The notes below the pieces were generated by a model that was not told the origin of the DNA, made no database searches, and saw only the letters and a list, made by a program, of their open reading frames with translations. A stretch of DNA of 9,136 nt from an uncultured bacterium (lineage in GTDB: Bacteria; Bacteroidota; Bacteroidia; Bacteroidales; Paludibacteraceae). Both the position numbers and the translations under genes were made by a program. This document shows positions 1 to 6,659 of the stretch, piece after piece (position 1 is the stretch's first letter; each line of letters opens with the position of its first letter). Location: the NCBI GenBank assembly GCA_947074225.1, contig CAMTOX010000053.1:1-9136 (forward strand), in the 5' to 3' direction.

Positions 1-1880
1 TAAAGCATTTGTCCGATTTACCTAATCGGGTACTTCTTATAGGTACTATGAGTGATTATAGCAACTTTGAAACGTTCCAAGAGATTGATAGAATATTATT
101 AAACAATAAAGTTTCGCAAACAAGTGTGCTGTTAAGTGGTTATACAGGGAATGAACACCGTTTGGTTTTTGCAATGAGTTTTTTAACGTCGGCTGGTGGT
201 TACTGTATGATAGATGATGTGGAGATAGAAGTGGCAGATGGTTGTTTAGAACCATCGGAAATAATAGTAAGCGATATTTTGGGAAATAGTGCTCGTGTGA
301 GCTGGACCGATAATAGTAATAGCTATCCGGCTGTTAAATATCGATTACTGATTACACCATATTTAACTACCTTTGCCGATGCTAGTGTAGCTTTTGTGGA
401 TACTATTGTAACGGGGAACTCGGTTCAGTTAAATAATCTTCAAGGTAATACCGCATTTAAATGTTATATGAGTACTATTTGTGAGGCGGGCGATACTAGT
501 ATTTGGTCTAGTGGTGTAGATTTTACTACATTATGTTCGGTGGAAAATATTCCTTATGTGGAGGATTTCTCACTATACCCACCAGTCTGTTGGTCAACTT
601 ATAGGGGAGAATTATCTCTCGTATTTAATGGTTCGGCAATATTATTCCCATATGATGGCGGATGGGTGGAGAGTAATGGCAATTTTACCTCTATAGATAA
701 GTCGATAAAAATATCGTATACGAGTTCTCAAATGTATAATTGGATAACCTCTCCAGAAATTTATATCTCACAGGATGCTTGTTTAACCTTCGATATGGCA
801 CTTACAGCTTATAACTCTAATTTGCCTATTCAAGATCCTAATACCCGTTTGTCCGATAGGTTTATAGTTGTTATATCAACCGATGGTGGTTTAACATGGC
901 AACCGTCAAATACAACAGTGTGGAGTAATACTAATGAAGGCGATTATGCATTTAATTCTATTTCTGCATTCTGTGATAAAGCGATAATAAAGTTATCGGC
1001 TTATCAAGGTATGAATATCAAGATTGCTTTCTATGGTGAGTGTTCAATACCAGACCTTCTTATTAGTAATGACTTACATATTGACAATGTAAAAGTTATA
1101 CCTGTGAATAGTTTCTTTGTTCAAGATCGCGTATGTGAAGGGTATAATTATAGTAGTCATGGGTTTAATATTCCAAGTGGCGATTTGGATGCAATGAATT
1201 CACCTTATACTTTTGAACGTTTGGCAACGAATGCTAATGGTAATGATAGTGTAATAACACTACTTTTAACGGTAGTTCCAAATGTTGTATCCGTATACAA
1301 TGAATCTATATGTCCAGATGAGGTTTATGTTGGACATGGTTTCAGCGAATCAACAACGGGAACTTATGTTCATCATTATGTATCTAGCTCAGGATGCGAT
1401 AGTACCATTACACTTAATTTAACCGTAAATCCGGCCTATACAGTTAATGATGCTAGAACTATTATGACCTCCGAGATGCCTTACACCTATTTAGATACGG
1501 TATTTAATGATCTTACGATGTTGGGCAATAGTGTGCATGTGATTCGACATAAAACGGAGGCAGGTTGTGATAGTATCGTAACTTTAACCCTTACTGTTTA
1601 TAATGATGTATCGCTGGCCGATGTTCTTAACGATGTGTTTGAAATATATCCAAATCCAATAGCTCAGTATGAAGAGGTCATTATTAATGCAAATCTTAAT
1701 GAGTTGGAAATAGATGGTATGGTATTAGAGGTGTTCAAATCGTCGGGCGAACGTGTTAAGGTTTTACACGTTCAAGAGTTGCCGGTGCGTGTGGATGGTT
1801 TTGATGCAAGCGGATTATATGTTATTCGTATTACTACGGCTAGTAATAAAGTAATTTATGGTAAGATTGTTGTGAAATAG
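1..1880 (+). CDS. T9SS-secreted multidomain surface protein, 5'-truncated
   Basis: This is the C-terminal part of a secreted or cell-surface protein exported by the Type IX secretion system. The frame is open to the left edge (first whole codon at 3), so the TTG at 9 is probably not the real start and the signal peptide lies outside. Residues are numbered from the codon at 9. Residues 1-79 look like the end of a cleaved-adhesin/choice-anchor-J (MAM-like) domain, ending YCMIDDVEIE. A fibronectin-III-like domain follows at about 78-176. A second, complete adhesin-like jelly-roll domain is at about 178-366, opening with PYVEDF and ending LHIDNVKVIPV. Three degenerate beta-rich repeats occupy about 369-530. 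Residues 541-623 form a type A sorting domain: YPNP at 547-550, then GLYVIRI and a terminal YGKIVVK. In this family the domain directs passage through the outer membrane and is then cleaved. No catalytic domain is visible in this part, so an enzyme may lie upstream. Ligand and role are unknown. Confidence 0.88.
   Translation, partial: KHLSDLPNRVLLIGTMSDYSNFETFQEIDRILLNNKVSQTSVLLSGYTGNEHRLVFAMSFLTSAGGYCMIDDVEIEVADGCLEPSEIIVSDILGNSARVSWTDNSNSYPAVKYRLLITPYLTTFADASVAFVDTIVTGNSVQLNNLQGNTAFKCYMSTICEAGDTSIWSSGVDFTTLCSVENIPYVEDFSLYPPVCWSTYRGELSLVFNGSAILFPYDGGWVESNGNFTSIDKSIKISYTSSQMYNWITSPEIYISQDACLTFDMALTAYNSNLPIQDPNTRLSDRFIVVISTDGGLTWQPSNTTVWSNTNEGDYAFNSISAFCDKAIIKLSAYQGMNIKIAFYGECSIPDLLISNDLHIDNVKVIPVNSFFVQDRVCEGYNYSSHGFNIPSGDLDAMNSPYTFERLATNANGNDSVITLLLTVVPNVVSVYNESICPDEVYVGHGFSESTTGTYVHHYVSSSGCDSTITLNLTVNPAYTVNDARTIMTSEMPYTYLDTVFNDLTMLGNSVHVIRHKTEAGCDSIVTLTLTVYNDVSLADVLNDVFEIYPNPIAQYEEVIINANLNELEIDGMVLEVFKSSGERVKVLHVQELPVRVDGFDASGLYVIRITTASNKVIYGKIVVK
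1113..1598 (+). repeat. Three degenerate extracellular repeats ending (G)CDS-x-(I/V)-T-L-x-L-T-V
   Basis: Within the T9SS cargo gene, three protein repeats of about 45-55 residues lie in tandem at roughly 1113-1274, 1293-1427 and 1440-1598. Each ends in a similar strand: NDSVITLLLTV, GCDSTITLNLTV and GCDSIVTLTLTV. The first two open with a cysteine (RVCEGY, SICPDE) followed by a HGF motif. The third lacks that opening cysteine and HGF. Similarity is at protein level only and the DNA has diverged, so this is not a recent duplication. Such repeats are common as stalk modules in Bacteroidetes surface proteins; that role here is inferred. Confidence 0.6.
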
Positions 1881-1908
1881 AGAAGAATTAAACTTCTATA
1901 AGTTAGAG

Positions 1909-1950
1909 TTAATCCCCCTACACTGTTCTTGGTGTGGGGGGATTAATAGT
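1909..1950 (+). terminator. Hairpin terminator after the T9SS cargo gene
   Basis: The left arm (1909-1923, ending CCCCCTACAC) pairs with 1932-1946 (GTGTGGGGGG then ATTAA) in a 15-bp stem with one T-G wobble and an 8-nt loop at 1924-1931. It starts 28 nt after the stop codon. The T-run that follows is weak (AGTTT), so it may be only partly rho-independent, but the stem is GC-rich and unlikely to arise by chance. Confidence 0.75.
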
Positions 1951-2112
1951 TTAGAAGGCACTATTCCTTTTAAATTTTAGAGCTAAAAAGGAGAGTCTCT
2001 ATACGAATGAACCGTTTTTAATTTCATTTATATACTCTTATATCTTATAGAGTGGTGAGCTCCTGATTTGTTGAATTGCAAGATGTTACATTGTGCTAAA
2101 TATGCCTCTGTA
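1951..2112. other. Unassigned intergenic segment between two hairpin terminators
   Basis: About 160 bases lie between two hairpins that both appear oriented to the right. There is no ORF of useful length, no tRNA-like cloverleaf that I could fold by eye, and no clear TAnnTTTG promoter. A small imperfect hairpin can be drawn at 1965-1992 (TCCTTTT pairing with AAAAGGA), with an alternative shorter one inside it (TTTTAG/CTAAAA). The segment may simply be spacer, or it may encode a small RNA ending at the terminator at 2113. Neither is shown. Confidence 0.3.
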
Positions 2113-2160
2113 AATTCCTTAGCGTTGGTAATATTCCAGCGCTAAGGAATTATTATTTTG
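2113..2160 (+). terminator. Very strong hairpin terminator upstream of leuS
   Basis: AATTCCTTAGCG (2113-2124) pairs perfectly with CGCTAAGGAATT (2140-2151). The stem continues inward through TTGG/CCAG, with one G-T wobble, to a 7-nt loop at 2129-2135, giving 16 bp in all. A T-rich tail (ATTATTTTG) follows on the plus strand; the bases beyond the stem on the other strand are not T-rich, so the direction is rightward. It sits more than 230 nt past the nearest annotated stop codon and about 15 nt before the leuS -7 box. Its transcript is either read-through from the cargo gene or an unannotated RNA. Confidence 0.8.
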
Positions 2161-2173
2161 TCGTAAAAAATAT

Positions 2174-2181
2174 TACCTTTG
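2174..2181 (+). promoter_or_regulatory. leuS promoter, Bacteroidetes -7 box TACCTTTG
   Basis: TACCTTTG fits the Bacteroidetes primary-sigma -7 consensus TAnnTTTG and is followed by CA, as is often seen. It lies just after the hairpin terminator and would give a leuS leader of roughly 80 nt. The expected -33 TTTG is not at ideal distance: the nearest, at 2157-2160, is only 13 nt upstream and falls in the terminator tail. Confidence 0.65.
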
Positions 2182-2222
2182 CAAGTTAATTGTAGTGAAG
2201 CAAAAATATGTGTTATTCCCTT

Positions 2223-2235
2223 TGTAATCATTACA
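2223..2235. promoter_or_regulatory. Perfect 13-base palindrome in the leuS leader, operator-like
   Basis: TGTAAT-C-ATTACA is a perfect 6-1-6 inverted repeat. It lies about 40 nt downstream of the predicted leuS transcription start and 32 nt before its ATG. The form resembles a dimeric-repressor operator, and the position would suit a roadblock or leader control. AT-rich DNA produces such palindromes by chance fairly often, and no regulator is known from this window. Confidence 0.25.
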
Positions 2236-2267
2236 TTTAGAGAACGTTGGAAAAATAGTAAATCATT

Positions 2268-5024
2268 ATGGAATATAATTTTAGAGAAATTGAGCCACGT
2301 TGGCAGCAGTATTGGAAAGACCATGCTGTGTATAAAGTGGAGATTGAGAAAGATAAGCCAAAGTTTTATGTGCTCGATATGTTTCCTTATCCTTCTGGTG
2401 CAGGGCTACATGTTGGACACCCTCTGGGCTATATAGCTAGCGACATCTACAGTCGTTACAAACGTTTGAAAGGTTTTAATGTGTTGCACCCTATGGGTTA
2501 CGATGCCTATGGTTTGCCAGCCGAACAGTATGCCATTCAAACAGGACAACATCCGGCAATCACTACCGATAAGAATATTGCACGCTACCGTGAGCAGTTG
2601 GATAAAATAGGTTTTAATTACGACTGGAGTCGTGAGATACGCACTTCAGATCCTGAATATTACCATTGGACACAATGGACTTTCATTCGTATGTTCAATC
2701 ACTATTACGACACATCCGCTTGTAAGGCATTGCCCATAGAAGCGTTGGTATTGCACTTTGCACAAAAGGGTAGTGAGGGTATTTCTGTTGCACAAACAGA
2801 GCCGTTGCAGTTCACTGCCCAGCAGTGGAATGGTTGGGATGTGAACCACCAACAAGAGGTATTGATGAACTACCGTATAGCCTACCTAGCCGATTTGAAG
2901 GTGAATTGGTGCCCTGCTTTAGGAACCGTGTTGGCAAACGATGAGGTAAGCGAAGGGTTGAGCGTGCGTGGCGGACACCCGGTTGAACAGCGTGTGATGC
3001 GTCAGTGGTCGCTACGTGTATCGGCCTATGCACAACGGTTGCTCGATGGCTTGAACTCGTTGGAGTGGACTGACTCTCTGAAAGAGACACAGCGTAACTG
3101 GATTGGACGTTCGGAAGGTGCTGAGATGTTCTTTAAAGTGGCTAATAGCGACTTAGAGTTGGAAATATTTACTACCCGTGCAGATACTGTTTTCGGAGTG
3201 ACCTTTATGGTATTGGCTCCCGAGAGTGAATATGTGCAGGCGTTAGTAACCGACGAACAACGTGAGGCAGTAACCGACTATTTAGAGGTTGTAAAACGTC
3301 GCACAGAGCGCGAGCGTCTCTCGGATCGACGCGTAACAGGTGTGTTTACAGGTTCGTATGCTATTAACCCTTTGAGTAAAGAGGAGATTCCGGTTTATAT
3401 TTCCGACTATGTATTGGCTGGTTATGGTACCGGTGCTATTATGGCTGTGCCGGCTCACGATAGCCGCGACTACGCCTTTGCACGTCACTTTGGTTTACCT
3501 ATCATCCCATTAATTGAGGGGTGCGATGTGAGCGAAGCAAGCTTCGATGCCAAAGAGGGTGTAATGATGAATTCTGGATTCCTAAATGGTATGCAGGTGA
3601 AAGAGGCTATTGCGGCCATGAAAAAATATATCCACGAAGAGGGTATAGGTTCTGTGAAGGTGAACTACCGTTTACGCGATGCTATTTTTAGCCGTCAACG
3701 TTATTGGGGCGAACCATTCCCAGTGTACTATAAAGATGGAATGCCTTATGTGTTGGACGATAATCAGTTGCCTTTGCAGCTTCCTGAAATTGATAAATAT
3801 TTGCCTACCGAGAGTGGCGAACCACCATTGGGCCGTGCCACAGGTTGGGCCACTGCCGAAGGGTATCCGTTAGAGTTGAATACCATGCCGGGATTTGCAG
3901 GCTCGTCGGCCTACTACTTGCGTTATATGGATCCACATAATGAAACAGCTTTGGTAGGGCATGAAGCTAATAACTATTGGCAAAATGTAGACCTTTACAT
4001 TGGCGGAACAGAACATGCCACCGGTCACTTAATATATAGTCGTTTCTGGAATAAGTTCTTATTCGACCTTGGTTTAATTTGTAAAGATGAGCCTTATAAG
4101 AAGTTGATTAACCAAGGAATGATACAAGGACGTTCAAACTTTGTATATCGTGTTAAAGGTACTAATAGCTATGTGTCGTTAAATTTAAAGGATAGTTACG
4201 ATACCCAAGAGATTCACGTTGATGTGAATATTGTGAGTAACGATCAGTTAGATATTGATGCCTTCCGCGCATGGATGCCTGAGTATAAAGATGCCGAGTT
4301 TATTCTTGAAGATGGCAAATATATGTGTGGATGGGCTGTTGAGAAGATGAGTAAGTCCATGTTCAATGTGGTAAATCCTGACGATATTGTTGAGAAGTAT
4401 GGTGCCGATACGTTGCGTCTGTACGAAATGTTCTTAGGACCACTTGAACAGAGCAAGCCTTGGGATACTAATGGTATTGATGGAGTGCACCGTTTCTTGA
4501 AAAAACTTTGGGGACTTTTCTATAAGGGCGATGCATTGACCATTACAGACGATGCGCCTACTACCGAAGAATTGAAGACGCTTCACAAAACCATTAAGAA
4601 GATTGGTGGCGATATTGAGGGCTTCTCGTTCAATACGTCGGTATCGGCCTTCATGATCTGTGTTAATGAGTTGACACAACAGAAATGTTCTAAGCGTGAT
4701 ATTTTAGAACCATTAGTTATTTTATTGGCACCTTTTGCCCCCCATATTTCAGAAGAACTTTACCATGCTTTAGGTAATGAAGATACTGTTTGCAATGCTA
4801 CATTCCCAGAGTTTAATGAGGAGTTCTTGAAGGAGGCCAATGTGAAGTACCCTATCTCCTTTAACGGTAAAGTGCGTTTCACTATAGAACTACCTTCCGA
4901 CAGCGATAAAGTATTGGTTGAAAAAGCAGCTATGGAGCACGAACAAACCGCAAAATTCCTAGAAGGCAAAACACCTAAGAAGGTGATTGTAGTACCAGGA
5001 AAAATTGTAAATATAGTAATTTAA
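2268..5024 (+). CDS. leuS: Leucyl-tRNA synthetase (class Ia)
   Basis: The cytoplasmic enzyme charges tRNA-Leu with leucine using ATP and hydrolyses wrongly charged tRNA. The 918-residue ORF looks complete. The ATG at 2268 gives the usual start ([16 protein letters not shown]). The HIGH-type motif is HVGH at 48-51 after FPYPSGAGL, and KMSKS is at 693-697. The CP1 editing domain spans roughly 230-430, with TTRADTVFG at 302-310 and [11 protein letters not shown], whose D398 matches the conserved editing aspartate. About 58 residues (148-205) are inserted before VNWCP compared with the E. coli form as I recall it, and the second cysteine pair of the zinc knuckle is absent (VRGGHPV at 233-239). 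I associate both features with Bacteroidetes enzymes. A leucine-specific insert lies at about 618-690, just before KMSKS. The C-terminal tRNA-binding domain ends in [15 protein letters not shown]. It probably forms a transcription unit with the following yitT-like gene. Confidence 0.98.
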   Translation: MEYNFREIEPRWQQYWKDHAVYKVEIEKDKPKFYVLDMFPYPSGAGLHVGHPLGYIASDIYSRYKRLKGFNVLHPMGYDAYGLPAEQYAIQTGQHPAITTDKNIARYREQLDKIGFNYDWSREIRTSDPEYYHWTQWTFIRMFNHYYDTSACKALPIEALVLHFAQKGSEGISVAQTEPLQFTAQQWNGWDVNHQQEVLMNYRIAYLADLKVNWCPALGTVLANDEVSEGLSVRGGHPVEQRVMRQWSLRVSAYAQRLLDGLNSLEWTDSLKETQRNWIGRSEGAEMFFKVANSDLELEIFTTRADTVFGVTFMVLAPESEYVQALVTDEQREAVTDYLEVVKRRTERERLSDRRVTGVFTGSYAINPLSKEEIPVYISDYVLAGYGTGAIMAVPAHDSRDYAFARHFGLPIIPLIEGCDVSEASFDAKEGVMMNSGFLNGMQVKEAIAAMKKYIHEEGIGSVKVNYRLRDAIFSRQRYWGEPFPVYYKDGMPYVLDDNQLPLQLPEIDKYLPTESGEPPLGRATGWATAEGYPLELNTMPGFAGSSAYYLRYMDPHNETALVGHEANNYWQNVDLYIGGTEHATGHLIYSRFWNKFLFDLGLICKDEPYKKLINQGMIQGRSNFVYRVKGTNSYVSLNLKDSYDTQEIHVDVNIVSNDQLDIDAFRAWMPEYKDAEFILEDGKYMCGWAVEKMSKSMFNVVNPDDIVEKYGADTLRLYEMFLGPLEQSKPWDTNGIDGVHRFLKKLWGLFYKGDALTITDDAPTTEELKTLHKTIKKIGGDIEGFSFNTSVSAFMICVNELTQQKCSKRDILEPLVILLAPFAPHISEELYHALGNEDTVCNATFPEFNEEFLKEANVKYPISFNGKVRFTIELPSDSDKVLVEKAAMEHEQTAKFLEGKTPKKVIVVPGKIVNIVI

Positions 5025-5079
5025 AAATAATACAAGAAGTAAGGTTTTAACATAGATAGCCTTATAAATTTTTTAGAAG

Positions 5080-5946
5080 ATGACAATAGATAAGAAACGT
5101 GTGTGGAGTCAGTTGAAAGAGTATGTGATGATAGCGTTTGGGTTATTACTTTATGCCCTTGCTTGGAAGTGGTTCCTAATCCCTCACGAAATTACAGGTG
5201 GAGGTGCTACCGGTATTAGTGCTATCGTATTATATGCTACCGGAGTTCCAATCTCAGTAACCTATTTTATTATTAACGCGATACTTTTGGCGTTAGCGAT
5301 TAAGCTATTGGGATTTGCCTTTAGCTTGCGCACTATTTATGGTGTATGTATGTTGACACTTTGGTTGGCATTGCCAATAAAACCTTTGGCAGAATTTGAT
5401 GCCTTTATGTCGTGCGTGTTAGGTGGTATTTTGGCCGGAATAGGTATGGGACTCACCTTTATTAATAATGGTAGTTCCGGAGGTACAGATATTATTGCAA
5501 AGATAGTGAACAAGTATCGCAACATTACCTTAGGTCGCGCTTTGTTGTACTGCGATGTGGTGATAATTTCTTCAAGTTATTTCTTGCCCGAAGGTGATGT
5601 TACAAAGATTGTTTATGGTTTGATAGTGATGGCTATAATGACTTATACCATAGATTTGATGGTGAATGGCGACCGACAATCGGTTCAATTCTTCATCTTC
5701 TCAAAGAAGCATCAAGCCATTGCCGACGCCATTAGCGAAGAGGTACACCGAGGGGTTACTTTTATTGATGGCGAGGGATATTACTCTAAAGAGCCCATTA
5801 AGATCGTTACCGTATTGGTGCGACGCCATGAGTCTAACCGTATATTCCATATTGTGAAGGAGATAGATAGCAATGCTTTCGTATCGCAATCGTCAGCTAT
5901 TGGCGTATATGGTCAAGGTTTTGACCCTATGGGAAAGAAATATTAG
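5080..5946 (+). CDS. YitT/DUF161-family integral membrane protein with C-terminal DUF2179 domain
   Basis: This is an inner membrane protein of 288 residues, the usual size for the YitT family. The first two thirds hold about five or six hydrophobic segments, for example 15-33, 44-72, 84-100, 110-128, 155-168 and 176-194. Family-type glycine motifs are visible: HEITGGGATGISAIV at 36-50 and NNGSSGGTDIIA at 129-140. A soluble DUF2179-like domain follows at about 215-280, with RGVTFIDGEGYYS at 224-236. The transported substrate, if any, is unknown for this family, so no gene-specific function is assigned. The ATG at 5080 is the first codon of the conserved N-terminus and follows a purine-rich AGAAG. 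It begins 55 nt after leuS with no hairpin or TAnnTTTG box between, so it is probably the second gene of that operon. It ends at a strong terminator. Confidence 0.92.
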   Translation: MTIDKKRVWSQLKEYVMIAFGLLLYALAWKWFLIPHEITGGGATGISAIVLYATGVPISVTYFIINAILLALAIKLLGFAFSLRTIYGVCMLTLWLALPIKPLAEFDAFMSCVLGGILAGIGMGLTFINNGSSGGTDIIAKIVNKYRNITLGRALLYCDVVIISSSYFLPEGDVTKIVYGLIVMAIMTYTIDLMVNGDRQSVQFFIFSKKHQAIADAISEEVHRGVTFIDGEGYYSKEPIKIVTVLVRRHESNRIFHIVKEIDSNAFVSQSSAIGVYGQGFDPMGKKY

Positions 5947-5952
5947 TATAAG

Positions 5953-6002
5953 AAATTAAAACAGCACGGAAGTTTATGACTTCAGTGCTGTTTTAATTTT
6001 TT
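5953..6002. terminator. Bidirectional hairpin terminator between yitT-like gene and coaD
   Basis: AAATTAAAACAGCAC (5953-5967) pairs perfectly with GTGCTGTTTTAATTT (5985-5999). After one G-A mismatch the stem continues as GAAGT/ACTTC to a 5-nt loop (TTATG). A T-run at 5997-6002 follows on the plus strand, and on the minus strand the stem is followed by TTCTTAT. It begins 6 nt after the yitT-like stop and 50 nt beyond the coaD stop, so one hairpin can end both convergent transcripts. Confidence 0.88.
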
Positions 6003-6048
6003 ATAGGGGAGAATGAGTTCCTATATCAATAGTATATATATATTTATA

Positions 6049-6495
6049 TTATTTGTGCGGGATGTAGGGTGAGATGTCTTTGCCAAAAGCTGCCAATTCG
6101 CGCACTAATGACGAAGAGATGTTTGCCAGTTGCGGCTCGGTATATAGCAAGATGGTCTCAATGCCCGATAACTGTTTGTTAGTATCGGCAATAGTTTTCT
6201 CATATTCAAAGTCGATAATGGAGCGCACACCGCGCACAATAAAGTTGGCTTGAATTGATAAAGCGCAGTCGACAGTGAGAGTGCTATAAGCAATAACCTC
6301 TATTTTTGGTTCGTTGGCATATAGCTTCTTGAGTTCGCTTAATCGCTCTTCAATTGTCATAAACGATCGCTTTTGAGTATTATGGCCAATAGCAATATAG
6401 AGTTTGTTAAAGAGAGGCAAAGCGCGTTGCACAATATTTTGATGCCCTATGGTGAAGGGGTCAAAACTTCCGGGAAAGATGGCAATGTTTGGCAT
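6049..6495 (-). CDS. coaD: Phosphopantetheine adenylyltransferase (coenzyme A biosynthesis)
   Basis: The cytoplasmic enzyme transfers AMP from ATP to 4'-phosphopantetheine to give dephospho-CoA, the penultimate step of CoA synthesis. The 148-residue product is slightly shorter than the E. coli enzyme (about 159). The nucleotidyltransferase fold signature is complete: PGSFDPFTIGH at 8-18, including the TxGH-type motif TIGH at 15-18. K42 lies in the NTQKRSF loop, IVRGVRSIIDFEYE is at 86-99 with R88 and R91, and the family's C-terminal ISSSLVREL is at 126-134. The ATG at 6495 is right because the conserved N-terminal strand (MPNIAIFPGSFDP) starts there. The gene is monocistronic here: its own promoter lies 32 nt upstream, and it converges on the yitT-like gene with a shared terminator. 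It is divergent from the receptor gene. Confidence 0.97.
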   Translation of the reverse strand: MPNIAIFPGSFDPFTIGHQNIVQRALPLFNKLYIAIGHNTQKRSFMTIEERLSELKKLYANEPKIEVIAYSTLTVDCALSIQANFIVRGVRSIIDFEYEKTIADTNKQLSGIETILLYTEPQLANISSSLVRELAAFGKDISPYIPHK

Positions 6496-6526
6496 ACAAA
6501 AATCTATTTTAAGATGATTATGAGTG

Positions 6527-6558
6527 CAAAGTTAAAAGAAAAATAATAGAGAGCACAA
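6527..6558 (-). promoter_or_regulatory. coaD promoter, Bacteroidetes -7/-33 type
   Basis: Read on the minus strand, TAACTTTG (6534-6527) matches the -7 consensus TAnnTTTG exactly and is followed by CA. A TTG at 6558-6556 lies 21 nt upstream of it, a suitable place for the -33 element. The predicted 5' leader of coaD is only about 25 nt. Confidence 0.7.
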
Positions 6559-6584
6559 TATTTCTAAAAAACACGAATCTTTTT

Positions 6585-6608
6585 AAACCTTCTACAATAT
6601 AGATAGTC
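6585..6608 (+). promoter_or_regulatory. Possible ECF-sigma-type promoter for the outer membrane receptor gene
   Basis: There is no TAnnTTTG box on the plus strand between coaD and the receptor gene. Instead AAACCTT (6585-6591) is followed, 16 nt after AACC, by GTC (6606-6608). This resembles the AAC ... GTC pattern of extracytoplasmic-function sigma promoters. It would give a leader of about 45 nt. The match is short and the assignment is inference from position and pattern. Confidence 0.25.
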
Positions 6609-6659
6609 ATAAGTGCGGTTGAAATGAAGGAACGTAAAAAGTAAATAACCTAAAACACT

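Noticed and set aside
9..11. TTG at position 9 as a real start codon
   Set aside because: The frame is open to the window edge, the sequence there begins in the middle of a beta-sandwich domain, and there is no signal peptide, which a T9SS cargo needs.
1951..2112. tRNA, riboswitch or leader-peptide attenuator before leuS
   Set aside because: No cloverleaf arms, no run of leucine codons in a short ORF, and the segment lies upstream of a terminator and of the likely leuS promoter, so it would not be in the leuS transcript.
2142..2436. Short frames overlapping the leuS start on both strands (2142-2324 minus, 2179-2436 plus)
   Set aside because: The plus frame runs over the terminator-proximal promoter and into the conserved LeuRS N-terminus in another phase. 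The minus frame antisenses the same leader. Neither has coding character.
5025..5079. Separate promoter for the yitT-like gene
   Set aside because: The 55-nt gap contains no TAnnTTTG box and no terminator for leuS, so cotranscription is the simpler reading.
6031..6050. AT dinucleotide run near the coaD stop as a microsatellite or phase-variable tract
   Set aside because: Only about five TA units, located between convergent gene ends, with no gene or promoter whose phase it could switch.
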